Below, piece after piece: positions 21,725 to 31,443 of a stretch of 64,000 nt of DNA. Every line of letters starts with the position of its first letter. Position 1 is the first letter of the stretch. The DNA is from Ceratopteris richardii (Eukaryota > Streptophyta > Polypodiopsida > Polypodiales > Pteridaceae). The stretch spans positions 107,267,182 to 107,331,181 of the forward strand of contig CM035428.1 in assembly GCA_020310875.1 (NCBI GenBank). The letters are read 5' to 3'. The translations under genes and the position numbers were made by a program. Under the pieces are notes generated by a model that was given only the letters and a program-made list of their open reading frames with translations, was not told where the DNA came from and searched no databases.

Positions 21725-22147
21725 TCATTCGCCTAGCATATTGAATACCTCTCGATGTCCTATCTTTGCTGAGATGTATCCTACGACCAATTGAATGGTC
21801 ACTTCATATTCGTATATCCAATCTTGACCTAACACTATGTCTTCGAGTAAGTCCTGATCATGACATACTAAGATCTTTTGTTCCATTGTGTTGTTTCCTA
21901 AGTGTAGAGGTAAGGTAATCTCTCCTATACACTTGGTGATCCTTCCTCCTATTCCTATCAGTTGTGCCTTTGATGGACGTAATTCCTCCTTGAGTGTCTG
22001 TGTTAATGAATACTTGATACAGCTTGTAGCGGCTCCTGTGTCAATGAGAGCATCCACTAAGTGGTACTCCGTTTTTCCGGCTCCCAAATTCAAATATGGT
22101 TGTGTCCTTTGTTGACGTAGGTTTTCGGTGGCTCTAAAATTAGCCAT
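21725..22147 (-). CDS. second retropepsin-like protease of gypsy G, downstream of integrase
   Basis: 140 codons from ATG at 22147. Active-site loop ALIDTGAATSC (Asp36-Thr37-Gly38), the mid-domain Gly pair (LIGIGGRITKC, 64-73) and the second core motif DIVLGQDWI (103-111) are all in order and spacing for a retroviral-type aspartic protease. It differs from the usual protease at 25545-26957, where the motifs are ILDTGAG and MILGRPFM. It opens inside the end of integrase, and the same start is kept in D (13463). A plausible role is cleaving the downstream products, which is inference. The domain is complete to residue 140, where a TGA ends it. Confidence 0.75.
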   Translation of the reverse strand: MANFRATENLRQQRTQPYLNLGAGKTEYHLVDALIDTGAATSCIKYSLTQTLKEELRPSKAQLIGIGGRITKCIGEITLPLHLGNNTMEQKILVCHDQDLLEDIVLGQDWIYEYEVTIQLVVGYISAKIGHREVFNMLGE

Positions 22148-23240
22148 TGGGATGAGTTCTTCTCCTAGTCGATATCTCTCATCTCTCTCTCATCCACTCT
22201 TTCCGTTTCTTGATTCGTTCTAGTGCTTCCTGTCTTGCTTCTTCTCGTATCCTTTCCTCCTCGATGCGTCTATTCTTGCCCTTGATTAATCGTGACATTG
22301 TTTCTTCAGTCAATGGTTCTAGATATTTTTTCACTCAACACCCACTGATATAGTTTGGTAATACTTCTCCATCTAGGGTTGCTAAGCTGATGGCTCCACT
22401 AGTAGATATTCGATTGATGATTAATGGGCCATATCCTCTCTTTTGTAACTTCTTAACGTGTTGTTCGAGAGTATATACCAAAACTAAATCTCCTTCCTTC
22501 AAATTTTTGTCTTTAATATGAGCATCAAAATATGCCTTCTGTCGCCTTTTAGCCGCATAAATCCCTGCTACTGCTTGTAACCTAGTTTCATGTAGCTTCT
22601 CTATTTAATATAATTGAGCTGAGAGTTCATGTCCCGTCCACTCATAAGTTGTTGCTACTCTAAGAGTGGGTATTAAGAAATCAATTGGCAAAATAGCATT
22701 TTGTCCATACACTAAGTTAAATGGAGTAGTGCCTATGGGGGTTTTGTAGGCTACTCGGAATGCCCATAAAGCATAATTGCTTATCCCAGTCAGATCTTCC
22801 AGTGTTAACAATTTTTGTGAGAACAGTACACAAGATTTTATTTGAACTTTCGGCTTGTCCATTGGCTTGTGGGTGATAAGGTGATGATTTCTTATGCATT
22901 ACCAAGAACTCATTCAGTAAGGCTTCTATAACTTCATTCACAAAGTGCGTACCTCTATCACTCACAATTTCTATCGGTAGCCCAAATCTAGTGAAAACGT
23001 TCTCGAAGAGAAACTTGGTCGTAGTTCTTGCGTCATTTTTCTTGGTTGCTTTGGCTTCAACCCATTTGGTCAGATAGTATGTGGCTACAATTATATATTC
23101 GGCATGGGATCCTTTAGCTGGGGGGCTAATAGGTCCTATGAAGTCTATTCCCCATTTAGTAAAAGCTCTGGCACTCATCATGGGTCTCAGTGGCATCTCA
23201 TCTCTTCTAATTGGATATTTCGTTCGTTGACAAGTATCAC
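22140..23240 (-). pseudogene. gypsy G integrase core and C-terminal region
   Basis: 22717-23196 (159 codons) holds the catalytic core: GIDFIGP (Asp18), VSDRGTHF (Asp80), GQAESS (Glu116), that is D,D-35-E, all kept. A shift near 22740 leads into 22605-22862 (FRVAYKTPIGTTPFNLVYGQ, EWTGHELSAQL). Further on, 22140-22600 reads KAYFDAHIKDKNLKEGDLVLVY, GPLIINRISTSGAISLATLDG and a charged tail, with stops. There is no chromodomain. The tail overlaps the start of the second protease frame at 22147. Confidence 0.85.
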
Positions 23241-23558
23241 ATCATTGCACATATGTTACGGCATCTTGATGTAGAGTTGGCCACCACATTCCAGCAAAGA
23301 GAATCATTTTTGCTATCTTATCTGCAGAGAAATGTCCTCCTGCAGCTCCGGTATGTGCCATCTCTAAAACAGCAAGATACTTGTCTTCATGAATGCACAT
23401 TCGCAAGTGATTATCTCTTCCTCTTTTGAAGAGTTGTTTTCCAATAAGAGCATAGTCCTTACTTTGTTCTACAAGTGCTCGTTTTCTTGCTAGAGTGGCT
23501 CCTTCTAGGTACTCTTGGGTCTTTAAGAACTTTACCAGAGGCATGCTCCATCTTGGTG
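23241..23558 (-). pseudogene. gypsy G integrase zinc-finger module (second)
   Basis: 100 open codons: EGATLARKRALVEQSKDYAL, KQLFKRGRDNHLRMC, EMAHTGAAGGHFSADKIAKM and MWWPTLHQDAVTYVQ, then a stop and CDTCQRTKYPIRR leading into the core. His, His, Cys, Cys are present in order, as in the integrase N-terminal zinc-binding domain that contacts LTR ends. The stop codon replaces the residue before CDTC; D reads RSCEVC there. Confidence 0.75.
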
Positions 23559-23937
23559 CTACAGTGGAGTAGCATAGAGTGGAGTTCTCTTCTGGATTCC
23601 GTTCTTGACAGGTTGGGCTGATACATAGTTATGCGCATCCCTCTGCATAGTTGGCCAATATATGCCCAATCTCCTTAGTGTTTGCCATGTTCCGTTCGCA
23701 TTTAGATGAGTTTTCCATTGATTTACATGTGCTTTCTGAAGCCACATTTCCTGTTCCTCTTCTTCTATGCATCTCATGAGTAATCCATTTGAATCTTGGT
23801 GATACAAACTTCCAGCAATGATATGAAGGTTTTTAGTCTTCCATAGCTCTTGGGTTCAGTTTGGTGTGATTCCATTTTTTGGTCTATGCGTAAGTATAGG
23901 GATCAATTTTTCTACCCACTGTGGACATACTTCAAGA
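23559..23937 (-). pseudogene. gypsy G linker with first zinc-finger-like module
   Basis: 82 open codons: MYHQDSNGLLMRCIEEEEQE, KAHVNQWKTHLNANGTWQTL, RRLGIYWPTMQRDAHNYVSA. It has the layout of an integrase zinc-binding module (two His spaced by a helix, RLGIYWPTM), but the Cys pair is missing. It precedes the intact-type module at 23241-23558. D has the same tandem layout, so the doubling is ancestral to both. Confidence 0.6.
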
Positions 23938-24330
23938 TTAAAAATGTATGTATCTGGGATCATCTGGTACTCCTATGGGTGGTTCTCCATGTGTCATTCT
24001 TGATAGGTGATCCGCTCTTATGTGGGTATTTCCTTTCTTGACTACTACTTCAAAATCAAATTCCATCAACAATGGAAACCATCGTACTAGTCGTCCTGTA
24101 TTACAAGGCTTATTGACTAAGTATAGTAGGGCTTGATGATCAATGAAGAATTTGAATTTGTTTGCCAATAAGTAGTGTCAAAACTTCTTTACTGCGTACA
24201 CCATCCCTAGGCCTCCTCTCTCGGTTGTGGTATAATTACGCTCTGCTTGATTTAATTGTCTACTGGCATAGGCTATAGGGTGGTCTAGCTTTCATGTATC
24301 TGCAGGTTGAGCTAAGATGCAACCAATGGC
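23938..24330 (-). pseudogene. gypsy G RNase H, main part
   Basis: The first catalytic Asp is in HIHVDASKF at the end of the RT frame (about 24330). A TGA after ADT and another stop at about 24178 break the middle (YASRQLNQAERNYTTTE is readable). 23938-24168 is open: NKFKFFIDHQALLYLVNKPC, then VVVKKGNTHIRADHLSRM. All catalytic residues can be found in register, so the decay is by stops only. Confidence 0.8.
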
Positions 24331-25573
24331 AAACTTGGATGCATCTACATGAATGTGAAATGGCTTATTCCAATTGGGTACTCGAAGGATTGGCACTGAA
24401 CTCAATCGACTCTTTAATTCGTTAAAGGCTTTCTCACATTCTTCAATCCAATTAAATTGCATCAATAATGCATAAAGAGGTCTAGCAATTATGGCATACA
24501 TATGTATGAATCTTCGGTAGTAGCCACAATGTCCCATAAATGCTTGGACTTCTTTAGCAGTCTTTGGTCTCGGTAAATCAAGAATTACTTTGATTTTGTC
24601 TTCATCTGTTGAGATTCCATTTTTGGAGACAATATGTCCCAAAATTTTTCCTTGGCGAACCATGAAGACACATTTTTCTGGGTTGAGGCATACTCGATAT
24701 TGTCGACATTTGGAAAAGATCTTTTCTAGTTCAGGGATGTGCTCAAACTGAATAAGTACATAAATCGTCCACATATACCTCCATAGTCTTTCTCAGGAAC
24801 TCTTTGAATACATGGCACATCAATCTTTGGAAGGTGGCTGGGGCATTAGTTAGACCAAAAGGCATGACTCTAAAGGCATATACTCCCCATTCAGTTGCAA
24901 AAGTTTTTTTGTGTTGGTCCTCAGGAGCAATGGCTACCTGATTATACCCTGAAAAACCATCCAGAAAACTATACACTTCCTTCCCTGCCACTCTTTCCAA
25001 CAGATGATGAGTAATAGGTAATGGGTAACTATCCCTTATGGTAGCGGCATTTACTTTTTTCATATTTATGCATACTCTTAACTTCCCATTCTTTTTCGGT
25101 ACAACCACCAAAGGTGACACCCATTCCGTGTGCTCAATCTCATATATGAATCCAGCATCTGACAACTTATCTATCTCTACCTTTATCTTTGCTGAGTACA
25201 CATCATTGTATGTATACGGTCTTTGTTTAGAAGGTTTGGCTTCGGATATCATGGGGATTCTATGAGCACATATAGATGGATCTACTCCTTTCAAGTCCTT
25301 ATAGGTCCAAGCAAAGACATCCCGGTATTCCCTTATGAGGCGTATTAACTCTTGTTCTTCCTCCACTGAGACATCTTGTCCTATGAAAGTACATCGCTCC
25401 TCTCCTTCTTCTAACGTTACTACTATCTTCTTGGTTTGCTCTTTGTTGTCGTATGCTATTCCCGGCTGTGCTTCTTGTTTTGGCATTTGAATAGCAATTC
25501 TTCTCTCTTCTACTTCATTTTTTGAAGTGTGCGAGCACTTCAAATTAGTCTTGAGGCTTGTTTTCTTCATCAA
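24292..25573 (-). pseudogene. gypsy G reverse transcriptase
   Basis: 24743-25573 (276 codons) covers fingers and palm: EHTEWVSPLVVVPKKNGKLR, INMKKVNAATIRDSYPLPIT, FLDGFSGYNQVAIAPEDQHK, FGLTNAPATFQRL and the active site VYVDDLCTY (Tyr267-Asp270), all intact. A shift at about 24760 leads into 24292-24774 with the thumb (KCRQYRVCLNPEKCVFMVRQ, GHIVSKNGISTDEDKIK, EVQAFMGHCGYYRRFI) and the RNase H start. The 5' end overlaps the protease frame in another phase, so at least two shifts separate protease from the end of RT. Confidence 0.85.
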
Positions 25574-26957
25574 TTTTTGCTTTTTCTAATCCCAGCTCCT
25601 CTTCTCGTGTTGGTTCTTGATTTATTTCATGAGCTATGACACTTATTTCTTGAGTTTGATTTTCTGTTTCCATGTGTTCTTGCTCCATTTCAATGCTCTC
25701 ATAGTCTTCCTTCCATTCCTTTTCTATGGCTTCTCCTTCTTCAGCCTCCTGAAGGACTACCACATATAGACTAACGTCATATCCTTCCTCATCAATACAT
25801 TCATTCATAGTTATTACTTCTTCGTTCACACATACATCGAGAGTAGCTAAAATCTCCATCCAACCATGAGGTTCAAACTCTTCATCCAAAAAGACTTGAG
25901 GCATGTAAGTTGGATCTTGTACAGACCTAGCTACTCCTTGTGTTTGCTGCCATCCCTTTCTCCTATCCTCTTCCTTTTTTGCAGTTTGGCATATCCATAG
26001 ATGAATGTCCTCGTTCATCCATGATTGATCACTTGAACCTATACTATGAACCGACTGATTATCTTCCTCCTTATGAATCTGATTCCATTGTAAGGGGGGA
26101 ACATCTTGATATGTGTATGTGTGGAGATTTATTCTTGTGGTGGTTCCTTCATGCTGTAGGTATACAACGTCTTTTCCCCAATCTTGCACTACCTTTAGTT
26201 GTCTCATGAAAGGTCTTCCAAGTATCATTTCATAATTGCTAGGCCTTTCAAATTGACATATTGCTAAGGTATGTTCGAATTCAACTCCGCATGTGGTAAA
26301 AACTACTCGTTCCAATAGTCCCAAGGGTCTTTTAGTGTGTCCATCTGCCATTTGTATCTTCATGCGTGTTGGTCTTAGAGCTGGTTTTCCCCATTTTTCC
26401 CAAATTTCCTTAGTTGTTATTCCTACTCCAGCTCCTGTATCTAAAATGGCTTTGGTGGTGTAACCCCTGTAGGTAATTGGAAGGCAAGTGTTTCCTTCAT
26501 CTCCCTCACTAAAATCTCCTACCTTATCGACTGGGATTTTTACTGTGTTTACTTCATCAGATACCTCTTTTTCTTCCGTCTTGATCTCGAATTGACTGGT
26601 CAGTTTCTCCTTCAAATGTGGTTTGATCTTCAAAAGTTCTTCCAATGTTAGGGTACAAGGGATTTTTACTTTTTTGAGATGTTGTATGATATTCGATGTT
26701 TGGACTGATGGGTTTGGTTCTTTTTTTCTCATTGAGGGAATACAATATAGCTCCGAGTTACGTTCGTACTCTCCTGTGTAATTTGGCAAAACCTTTACAC
26801 TATCATTTTCTTCATTACTTGGATCATTTGGTAATATTTCTTCAGAATTCAACTCAGGTATTGATTCCTCTATTCCATCTTGTGCTTCTAGCTCCTTGAA
26901 GGGTGGTTCTATTCCTTCCACTTTCTTCCATCTGTCTTCTTGGACTCTTGCCCACAA
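25545..26957 (-). CDS. gypsy G aspartic protease with flanking regions
   Basis: 470 codons. Residues 1-160 are acidic and unremarkable. The retropepsin domain follows: KAILDTGAGVGI (Asp173-Thr-Gly), KIQMADGH, PLGLLERV and MILGRPFM (244-251). Residues about 290-470 are a very acidic linker towards RT (EEGEAIEKEWKEDYESIEME). It lies in a different frame from gag, the two overlapping near a T5C3 run at about 26985-27000, so expression would have needed frameshifting, or this is a mutation. The start given is the first ATG in frame; the real N-terminus would come from gag. Confidence 0.8.
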   Translation of the reverse strand: MWARVQEDRWKKVEGIEPPFKELEAQDGIEESIPELNSEEILPNDPSNEENDSVKVLPNYTGEYERNSELYCIPSMRKKEPNPSVQTSNIIQHLKKVKIPCTLTLEELLKIKPHLKEKLTSQFEIKTEEKEVSDEVNTVKIPVDKVGDFSEGDEGNTCLPITYRGYTTKAILDTGAGVGITTKEIWEKWGKPALRPTRMKIQMADGHTKRPLGLLERVVFTTCGVEFEHTLAICQFERPSNYEMILGRPFMRQLKVVQDWGKDVVYLQHEGTTTRINLHTYTYQDVPPLQWNQIHKEEDNQSVHSIGSSDQSWMNEDIHLWICQTAKKEEDRRKGWQQTQGVARSVQDPTYMPQVFLDEEFEPHGWMEILATLDVCVNEEVITMNECIDEEGYDVSLYVVVLQEAEEGEAIEKEWKEDYESIEMEQEHMETENQTQEISVIAHEINQEPTREEELGLEKAKIDEENKPQD

Positions 26958-26977
26958 ATCTTTAGGCCATTCTCCTT

Positions 26978-29900
26978 CTACTTCGGGAAAAATGGAACCA
27001 TCCCTTTTTTCCTCACAATAATTTTCATCATGTGTCTTACCTGCTTCGGGTTTCTCGTGATCTTTAGCAATAACACATCTTGGAATTCTCTTTCGGAAAT
27101 TCGAGTATTGGGTAATGGCAACGCATGTTCTTCTAAGGTCTGTTGAGCAACTTCTATTAATTTTTTGCAGATCTCCAACCTCTCTTTCTCTAGGTCACCT
27201 CTATGATATTCTCTTTCATGTTGTTCTATGGTAGGTCCTGCTCTTATTCGTGCCTTGTATGCCTGAATCCACATGGCTAATTCTTCAGGTATGGGATCTG
27301 CTAAAATTGATCCTACCTCTTCATTTTTATACTTTTCATTTTTATTTTCTTCTTCAAATATTGGTTCCTCTTTTGGATTTTGTTTGCTCTTCTCATTTTC
27401 CTTCTTCTGTAGTAACTTCTTTTCTTTTATCCTATCTCTACGGTTCTTCCATCTTTCTATCCATTTACTTACAATACTTTTCTCACGCTCTTCCGAGTCT
27501 TCAACTCTTTGAGGTGTAGGTGGGTTTGCCTCTTTGTAGCTTTGATTCTGTTCCTCTGCCTTTTCTGTGGTCTCTCTAGCTTTGGCTCTTGTTATCGCTT
27601 TCAATGATACAGTGTATTCCTTGTCACTCCCTGACGATTCTATTACTTCTATCACATTGATTTGCACATTGGAGGTAACCTTGTTGGGATTCTTGGGGCA
27701 ATCTCGGAAAAGATGTTCCTTACCACAATCACTACAGTAGCCTTCCCAGACTCGTTGTGGTGGTGGTGGGTTTGGCAATGTACATTCTCTGATATAATGA
27801 TCACCTCCGCATCTATAACATGGTCCTCTAGGTACAGGCGGTCTGTTCATAGGTTGGGGGGGTATGGGTGCTCTAGGGGCTGTGTACATCAATGACACAT
27901 AGTCCTGCTCATATCCGTAGGAACTATCTGGTACTTCCATGCCATAGGCATATGGTTCGTACAGTTGTCCATATTCTATCATAGAGCTTTCATAAGTGGA
28001 ATATGCTCCTTGACTATGGTCGTAGGATGGGTCATGTGATTCACTACTAGTCAATGGTGCGGCTGGGACTATCACTCTCTCTAAGTTTTCTTCAGGTTGA
28101 GCTATTTTCACCGGGACAACATTCTGAGGATGGGGCGGTTGTTGTCCTAACACTGGTTGTGGTTGAGTGTATCCTTGATAAGCATACGGGCGTGGTACTG
28201 GAGTTTGATGCTGATATGTGGGATATCTAAAGGCTTCACCTCCTTGATCTCTCTGAGGGTATCCGTAAGGTCTCATGACAGGTTGCATGGGTCTTGATTG
28301 CCTATTGTAAGGACAATTTTCTGTGTTGTCATTTGTATATTTTTGCTCAATACTGCAATACTGCAGAGGTCCCGGGACAGGTGGTCTATTGTACGCATAA
28401 GCAGGTGGTGGGACTACTCCCCTAGTACACAAATGAGAAGGATGATCTCCTCCACAGTGCATACATCTCCTAAGCATGGGCACTCTCATTGGGTTGTTGG
28501 GGTAGTTCCTCTGTCCTTGGACATTCAGCTTCTTTGCCACTAAGTCGGCTATTTCCTCTACATTGTTCTTAGGGTTTGATGTGTTGCTGGTTGAATCTTC
28601 ACTTTTGACACTGCCTTGAGGTATTTTCAAATCCTCCGCAAGATTGTCTTCTAAATCAATACATTCCTTCATGCATTCTTGCAAAGTTTGAACTTTCTTT
28701 ACATACACCAGCGATCTTAATGATCCGTTCAATAATCCTTCCAAAAATAATGACACCATTTTATTTTGGGTAGGTCTCTCTTCCACTGGGCATCTGTCCA
28801 CATACTGCTTGAATCTTCTTGCTGCCAATCTCACTGATTCTGTAGGAGCTTGCTTAAAGCTATGGATCAATGATGACGAGTTGTTTTTAATTCCAGACTT
28901 AGTGAATTCCTCAATCATTTCTTGATAGACTTGTTCCATGTTTTGAAAATTATTAGGATCTAATGGTTGGAACCATGCTAACGCCGTGTCTGTCAAGGTT
29001 AGACCAAAAGATTCGTATTGGATCAAAAAATCTTCTACTTGTTCGGCTCTGATTACTTGTTTGAATTCCGCTATATGATTGTAAGGTTCACTAGAGCCAT
29101 CATAGTGATTTCTCATGCATTTGGCCACTTGAATTGGCCTTAATCTTCTTCCTATTTCAGGCGGTCTAGGCATCACTGGAAAAATTGGTCTCCCTATGGG
29201 TATACCAGGTCCTCTTGCTACAGGTGGTCTGATTGGGGCAGGAATTCCATGACTTGGATCCACAGGTGGTTGAGGCCAGTAATTAGGGTTATTTGCAGGC
29301 ATTGCAAACTGCACATGTGGTCTGACCGGGATTTGTGTTTGTTGGGTTTGTTGTCTTTGTCCTGACTGCTGATATGAGTCATTTTGGGATGTTCCAAGTG
29401 GGTTTCGTGAAGTAGTGGCTTGGTCCCTAGGGGGAAACACAGGAATATTCTGATATTTCAACTCGGCTCTTTCTGACTCTGTTAGGGGCCAATACCTTCT
29501 CTGATTCTTATCCAAATATGTGATGATGGAGGGAAAGTCAGGATCTTGTAAATCATATATGGTAACTGGATTGGGGGCTGCTTCCCATATTGGTGAGTGG
29601 GCTCTAAGGAGATGTTCCATTCCATTGATCAAATACACATCCATTAAGGAGTCGTCTTGGGGAATCAGGTCTCCTCTCCAAACCCTAACAACAGTAGATC
29701 TCCCTCTAGGTGTGGTCACTCGCTCTTCATTTCCTTCTTCATTAGGGTTATGAGCATTGTTTTTTTCCCCAAGTTCATTAATGTTTTCAGGGTGTTCGGT
29801 AACCACATACTGGATGTCCCTTTTATCCAAATAAAATCCTCCGGTATACTTGACTACTGGCCTAGGCACTATGTAAGCCTCTGAAGCTTTCTTCAATCTG

Positions 29901-30175
29901 GCCACTGATCGGTTTAGACCATCTAAATAAATAGGAATCTCATTCTGGTTGGTGTTCACATATTCCAAAGATGTCCTATATTCTCCCTCAATGATTGACA
30001 TCATGCCAATCATTGGCACGGTATTTTGCATGTCCTTTGAAGCCATAGGAATTTCTTCTTCTAACTCACTAGAGGTCTCAGAATAATGTGAGCGGCTAGT
30101 TGGTTCAACTACACTCCCTACGGAAGAGTTCACACTTCTTCGGCTTCCTAGGGTTCTTCCGGACCTCAGGTTCAT
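26978..30175 (-). CDS. gypsy G gag polyprotein, open throughout
   Basis: The open frame begins with ATG at 30196, but the ATG at 30175 (MNLRSGRTLG) is preferred because J keeps MNLRSGR just after a stop. Counting from 30196 it is 1,072 residues. About 390-520 is the retrotransposon gag (capsid) fold with TALAWFQPLDPNN, MIEEFTKSG and FLEGLLNGSLRSL. Long Pro/Gln/Tyr-rich stretches flank it. Three zinc knuckles of form CX2CX3HX4C follow: CMHCGGDHPSHLC (about 578), CYRCGGDHYIREC (about 791) and CSDCGKEHLFRDC (about 818). The C-terminal part is charged (KNRRDRIKEKKLLQKKENEK). It would pack the element RNA into particles. No internal stop, unlike the rest of G. Confidence 0.85.
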   Translation of the reverse strand: MNLRSGRTLGSRRSVNSSVGSVVEPTSRSHYSETSSELEEEIPMASKDMQNTVPMIGMMSIIEGEYRTSLEYVNTNQNEIPIYLDGLNRSVARLKKASEAYIVPRPVVKYTGGFYLDKRDIQYVVTEHPENINELGEKNNAHNPNEEGNEERVTTPRGRSTVVRVWRGDLIPQDDSLMDVYLINGMEHLLRAHSPIWEAAPNPVTIYDLQDPDFPSIITYLDKNQRRYWPLTESERAELKYQNIPVFPPRDQATTSRNPLGTSQNDSYQQSGQRQQTQQTQIPVRPHVQFAMPANNPNYWPQPPVDPSHGIPAPIRPPVARGPGIPIGRPIFPVMPRPPEIGRRLRPIQVAKCMRNHYDGSSEPYNHIAEFKQVIRAEQVEDFLIQYESFGLTLTDTALAWFQPLDPNNFQNMEQVYQEMIEEFTKSGIKNNSSSLIHSFKQAPTESVRLAARRFKQYVDRCPVEERPTQNKMVSLFLEGLLNGSLRSLVYVKKVQTLQECMKECIDLEDNLAEDLKIPQGSVKSEDSTSNTSNPKNNVEEIADLVAKKLNVQGQRNYPNNPMRVPMLRRCMHCGGDHPSHLCTRGVVPPPAYAYNRPPVPGPLQYCSIEQKYTNDNTENCPYNRQSRPMQPVMRPYGYPQRDQGGEAFRYPTYQHQTPVPRPYAYQGYTQPQPVLGQQPPHPQNVVPVKIAQPEENLERVIVPAAPLTSSESHDPSYDHSQGAYSTYESSMIEYGQLYEPYAYGMEVPDSSYGYEQDYVSLMYTAPRAPIPPQPMNRPPVPRGPCYRCGGDHYIRECTLPNPPPPQRVWEGYCSDCGKEHLFRDCPKNPNKVTSNVQINVIEVIESSGSDKEYTVSLKAITRAKARETTEKAEEQNQSYKEANPPTPQRVEDSEEREKSIVSKWIERWKNRRDRIKEKKLLQKKENEKSKQNPKEEPIFEEENKNEKYKNEEVGSILADPIPEELAMWIQAYKARIRAGPTIEQHEREYHRGDLEKERLEICKKLIEVAQQTLEEHALPLPNTRISEREFQDVLLLKITRNPKQVRHMMKIIVRKKGMVPFFPK

Positions 30176-30199
30176 CCACTTAACAGCTCTGATCAAGCC

Positions 30200-31418
30200 T
30201 TGCTGACCTTTGTCTTCTAGAATTCTTTACTATGGGTCAGAATTCTAGAGAAATTTGGCTGGAAGATGACTGAAAAGGAAAATCTCAAGTCACGATACTT
30301 GGCTCCAAAATTTCACGATACTCGACCTTTGACCAGAAACGATACATGATACTTCCAGAAAACAATACTCGATACTTCAGGAAGGACGATACACGATACT
30401 TGATCAAGGACCACGATACACGATACCTGGATTCGCACGATACTCGATACCTGAGTGAAAACGATACTCGATACATGATACTTGATAAGTATCGCGATCG
30501 GGAATCATACGATACTCGATACCTCAGAAATCACGATACACGATACCTATCAGAAGCGATACACGATATCTGGGTGCACACGATACGCGATACACGATCT
30601 CTGGCAAGTATCGCGATCGATAGAACACGATACACGATACTCAGAGAGACACGATACGCGATACACGATCTTTAGCAAGTATCGTGATCGATAGGACACG
30701 ATACACAATACTCGGAGAGACCACAGGAGATCATGATACTTGTCAAGTATCGCGATACTCGACCGCGGGAAAACACGATACTTGACCCTTTTTCAAATTT
30801 TTTGCTAGATTTTTTTGCTTTTGACTCAAGACAATGGTTTTCCAGGTTCTTCTACCCTCTCCTCACTCTCTGTATCACCCAAACACACTTTCTACCCCTT
30901 GTAAGTCCCTCACGATACCTGTCGCAGATCGTTTTACACTGATACCTAATTTTTGCGTGATGAAAATGATTAGCAGACTCAATGGCTCACCTTAAAAGCT
31001 CTTTCCCAAATGTCCTATCACCCTCTCTAGTTCCGCGCAACTCCCAATCGCTTGGCTTATTAGAACGCGATACTCGGCTGGAGACTCCTCACGATACTTG
31101 CTCAAAAGACAAGTGATTTACAAATGGCATTTTTTGGGCTTTTATACTTGGAATTTTCCTACTCACAATAAAAACAAAATTCAATTGAACAATGACTGAA
31201 AACTACTCTAATGATTTGACCTACTCCCTCACTTCTCCTACTCTACTCATTCTACTCACTTCCCTAGACTAATAACTCACTATACACACTTCAAGAGTGA
31301 GAAGTAGTAAGTGCGGCTAAAAGTGACTTACCAAAGAAGAGAAAATCACCACTCCTCCTCTCACTTCAATGCAAAAAGCTACTTACCATCACACGAATGC
31401 CTCGGTTTGATTCGACAC
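30200..31418 (-). repeat. gypsy G leader with dense ACGATAC / ATCGCGAT repeat array
   Basis: About 1.2 kb between primer site and gag. From about 30280 to 31100 the plus strand is made of short units such as ACGATACACGATACTCGATAC and GTATCGCGATCGATAG; two copies of a unit of about 71 bp lie at about 30580-30650 and 30651-30720. Many units are dyad-symmetric (TATCGCGATC and its complement). It codes for nothing convincing. Similar positions in J and M also hold dyad-rich arrays of different sequence. Confidence 0.75.
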
Positions 31419-31436
31419 TCCCCGGCAACGGCGCCA
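31419..31436 (-). promoter_or_regulatory. primer binding site, tRNA-Asp, gypsy G
   Basis: Minus strand TGGCGCCGTTGCCGGGGA, matching the 3' end of plant tRNA-Asp as used by Tat/Athila-type Ty3 elements. Seven bases separate it from the LTR end at 31444. Confidence 0.85.
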
Positions 31437-31443
31437 AAAAACG

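Noticed and set aside
28298..29884. Plus-strand frames opposite G gag
   Set aside because: Shadows of the intact minus-strand gag; no start context or motif.
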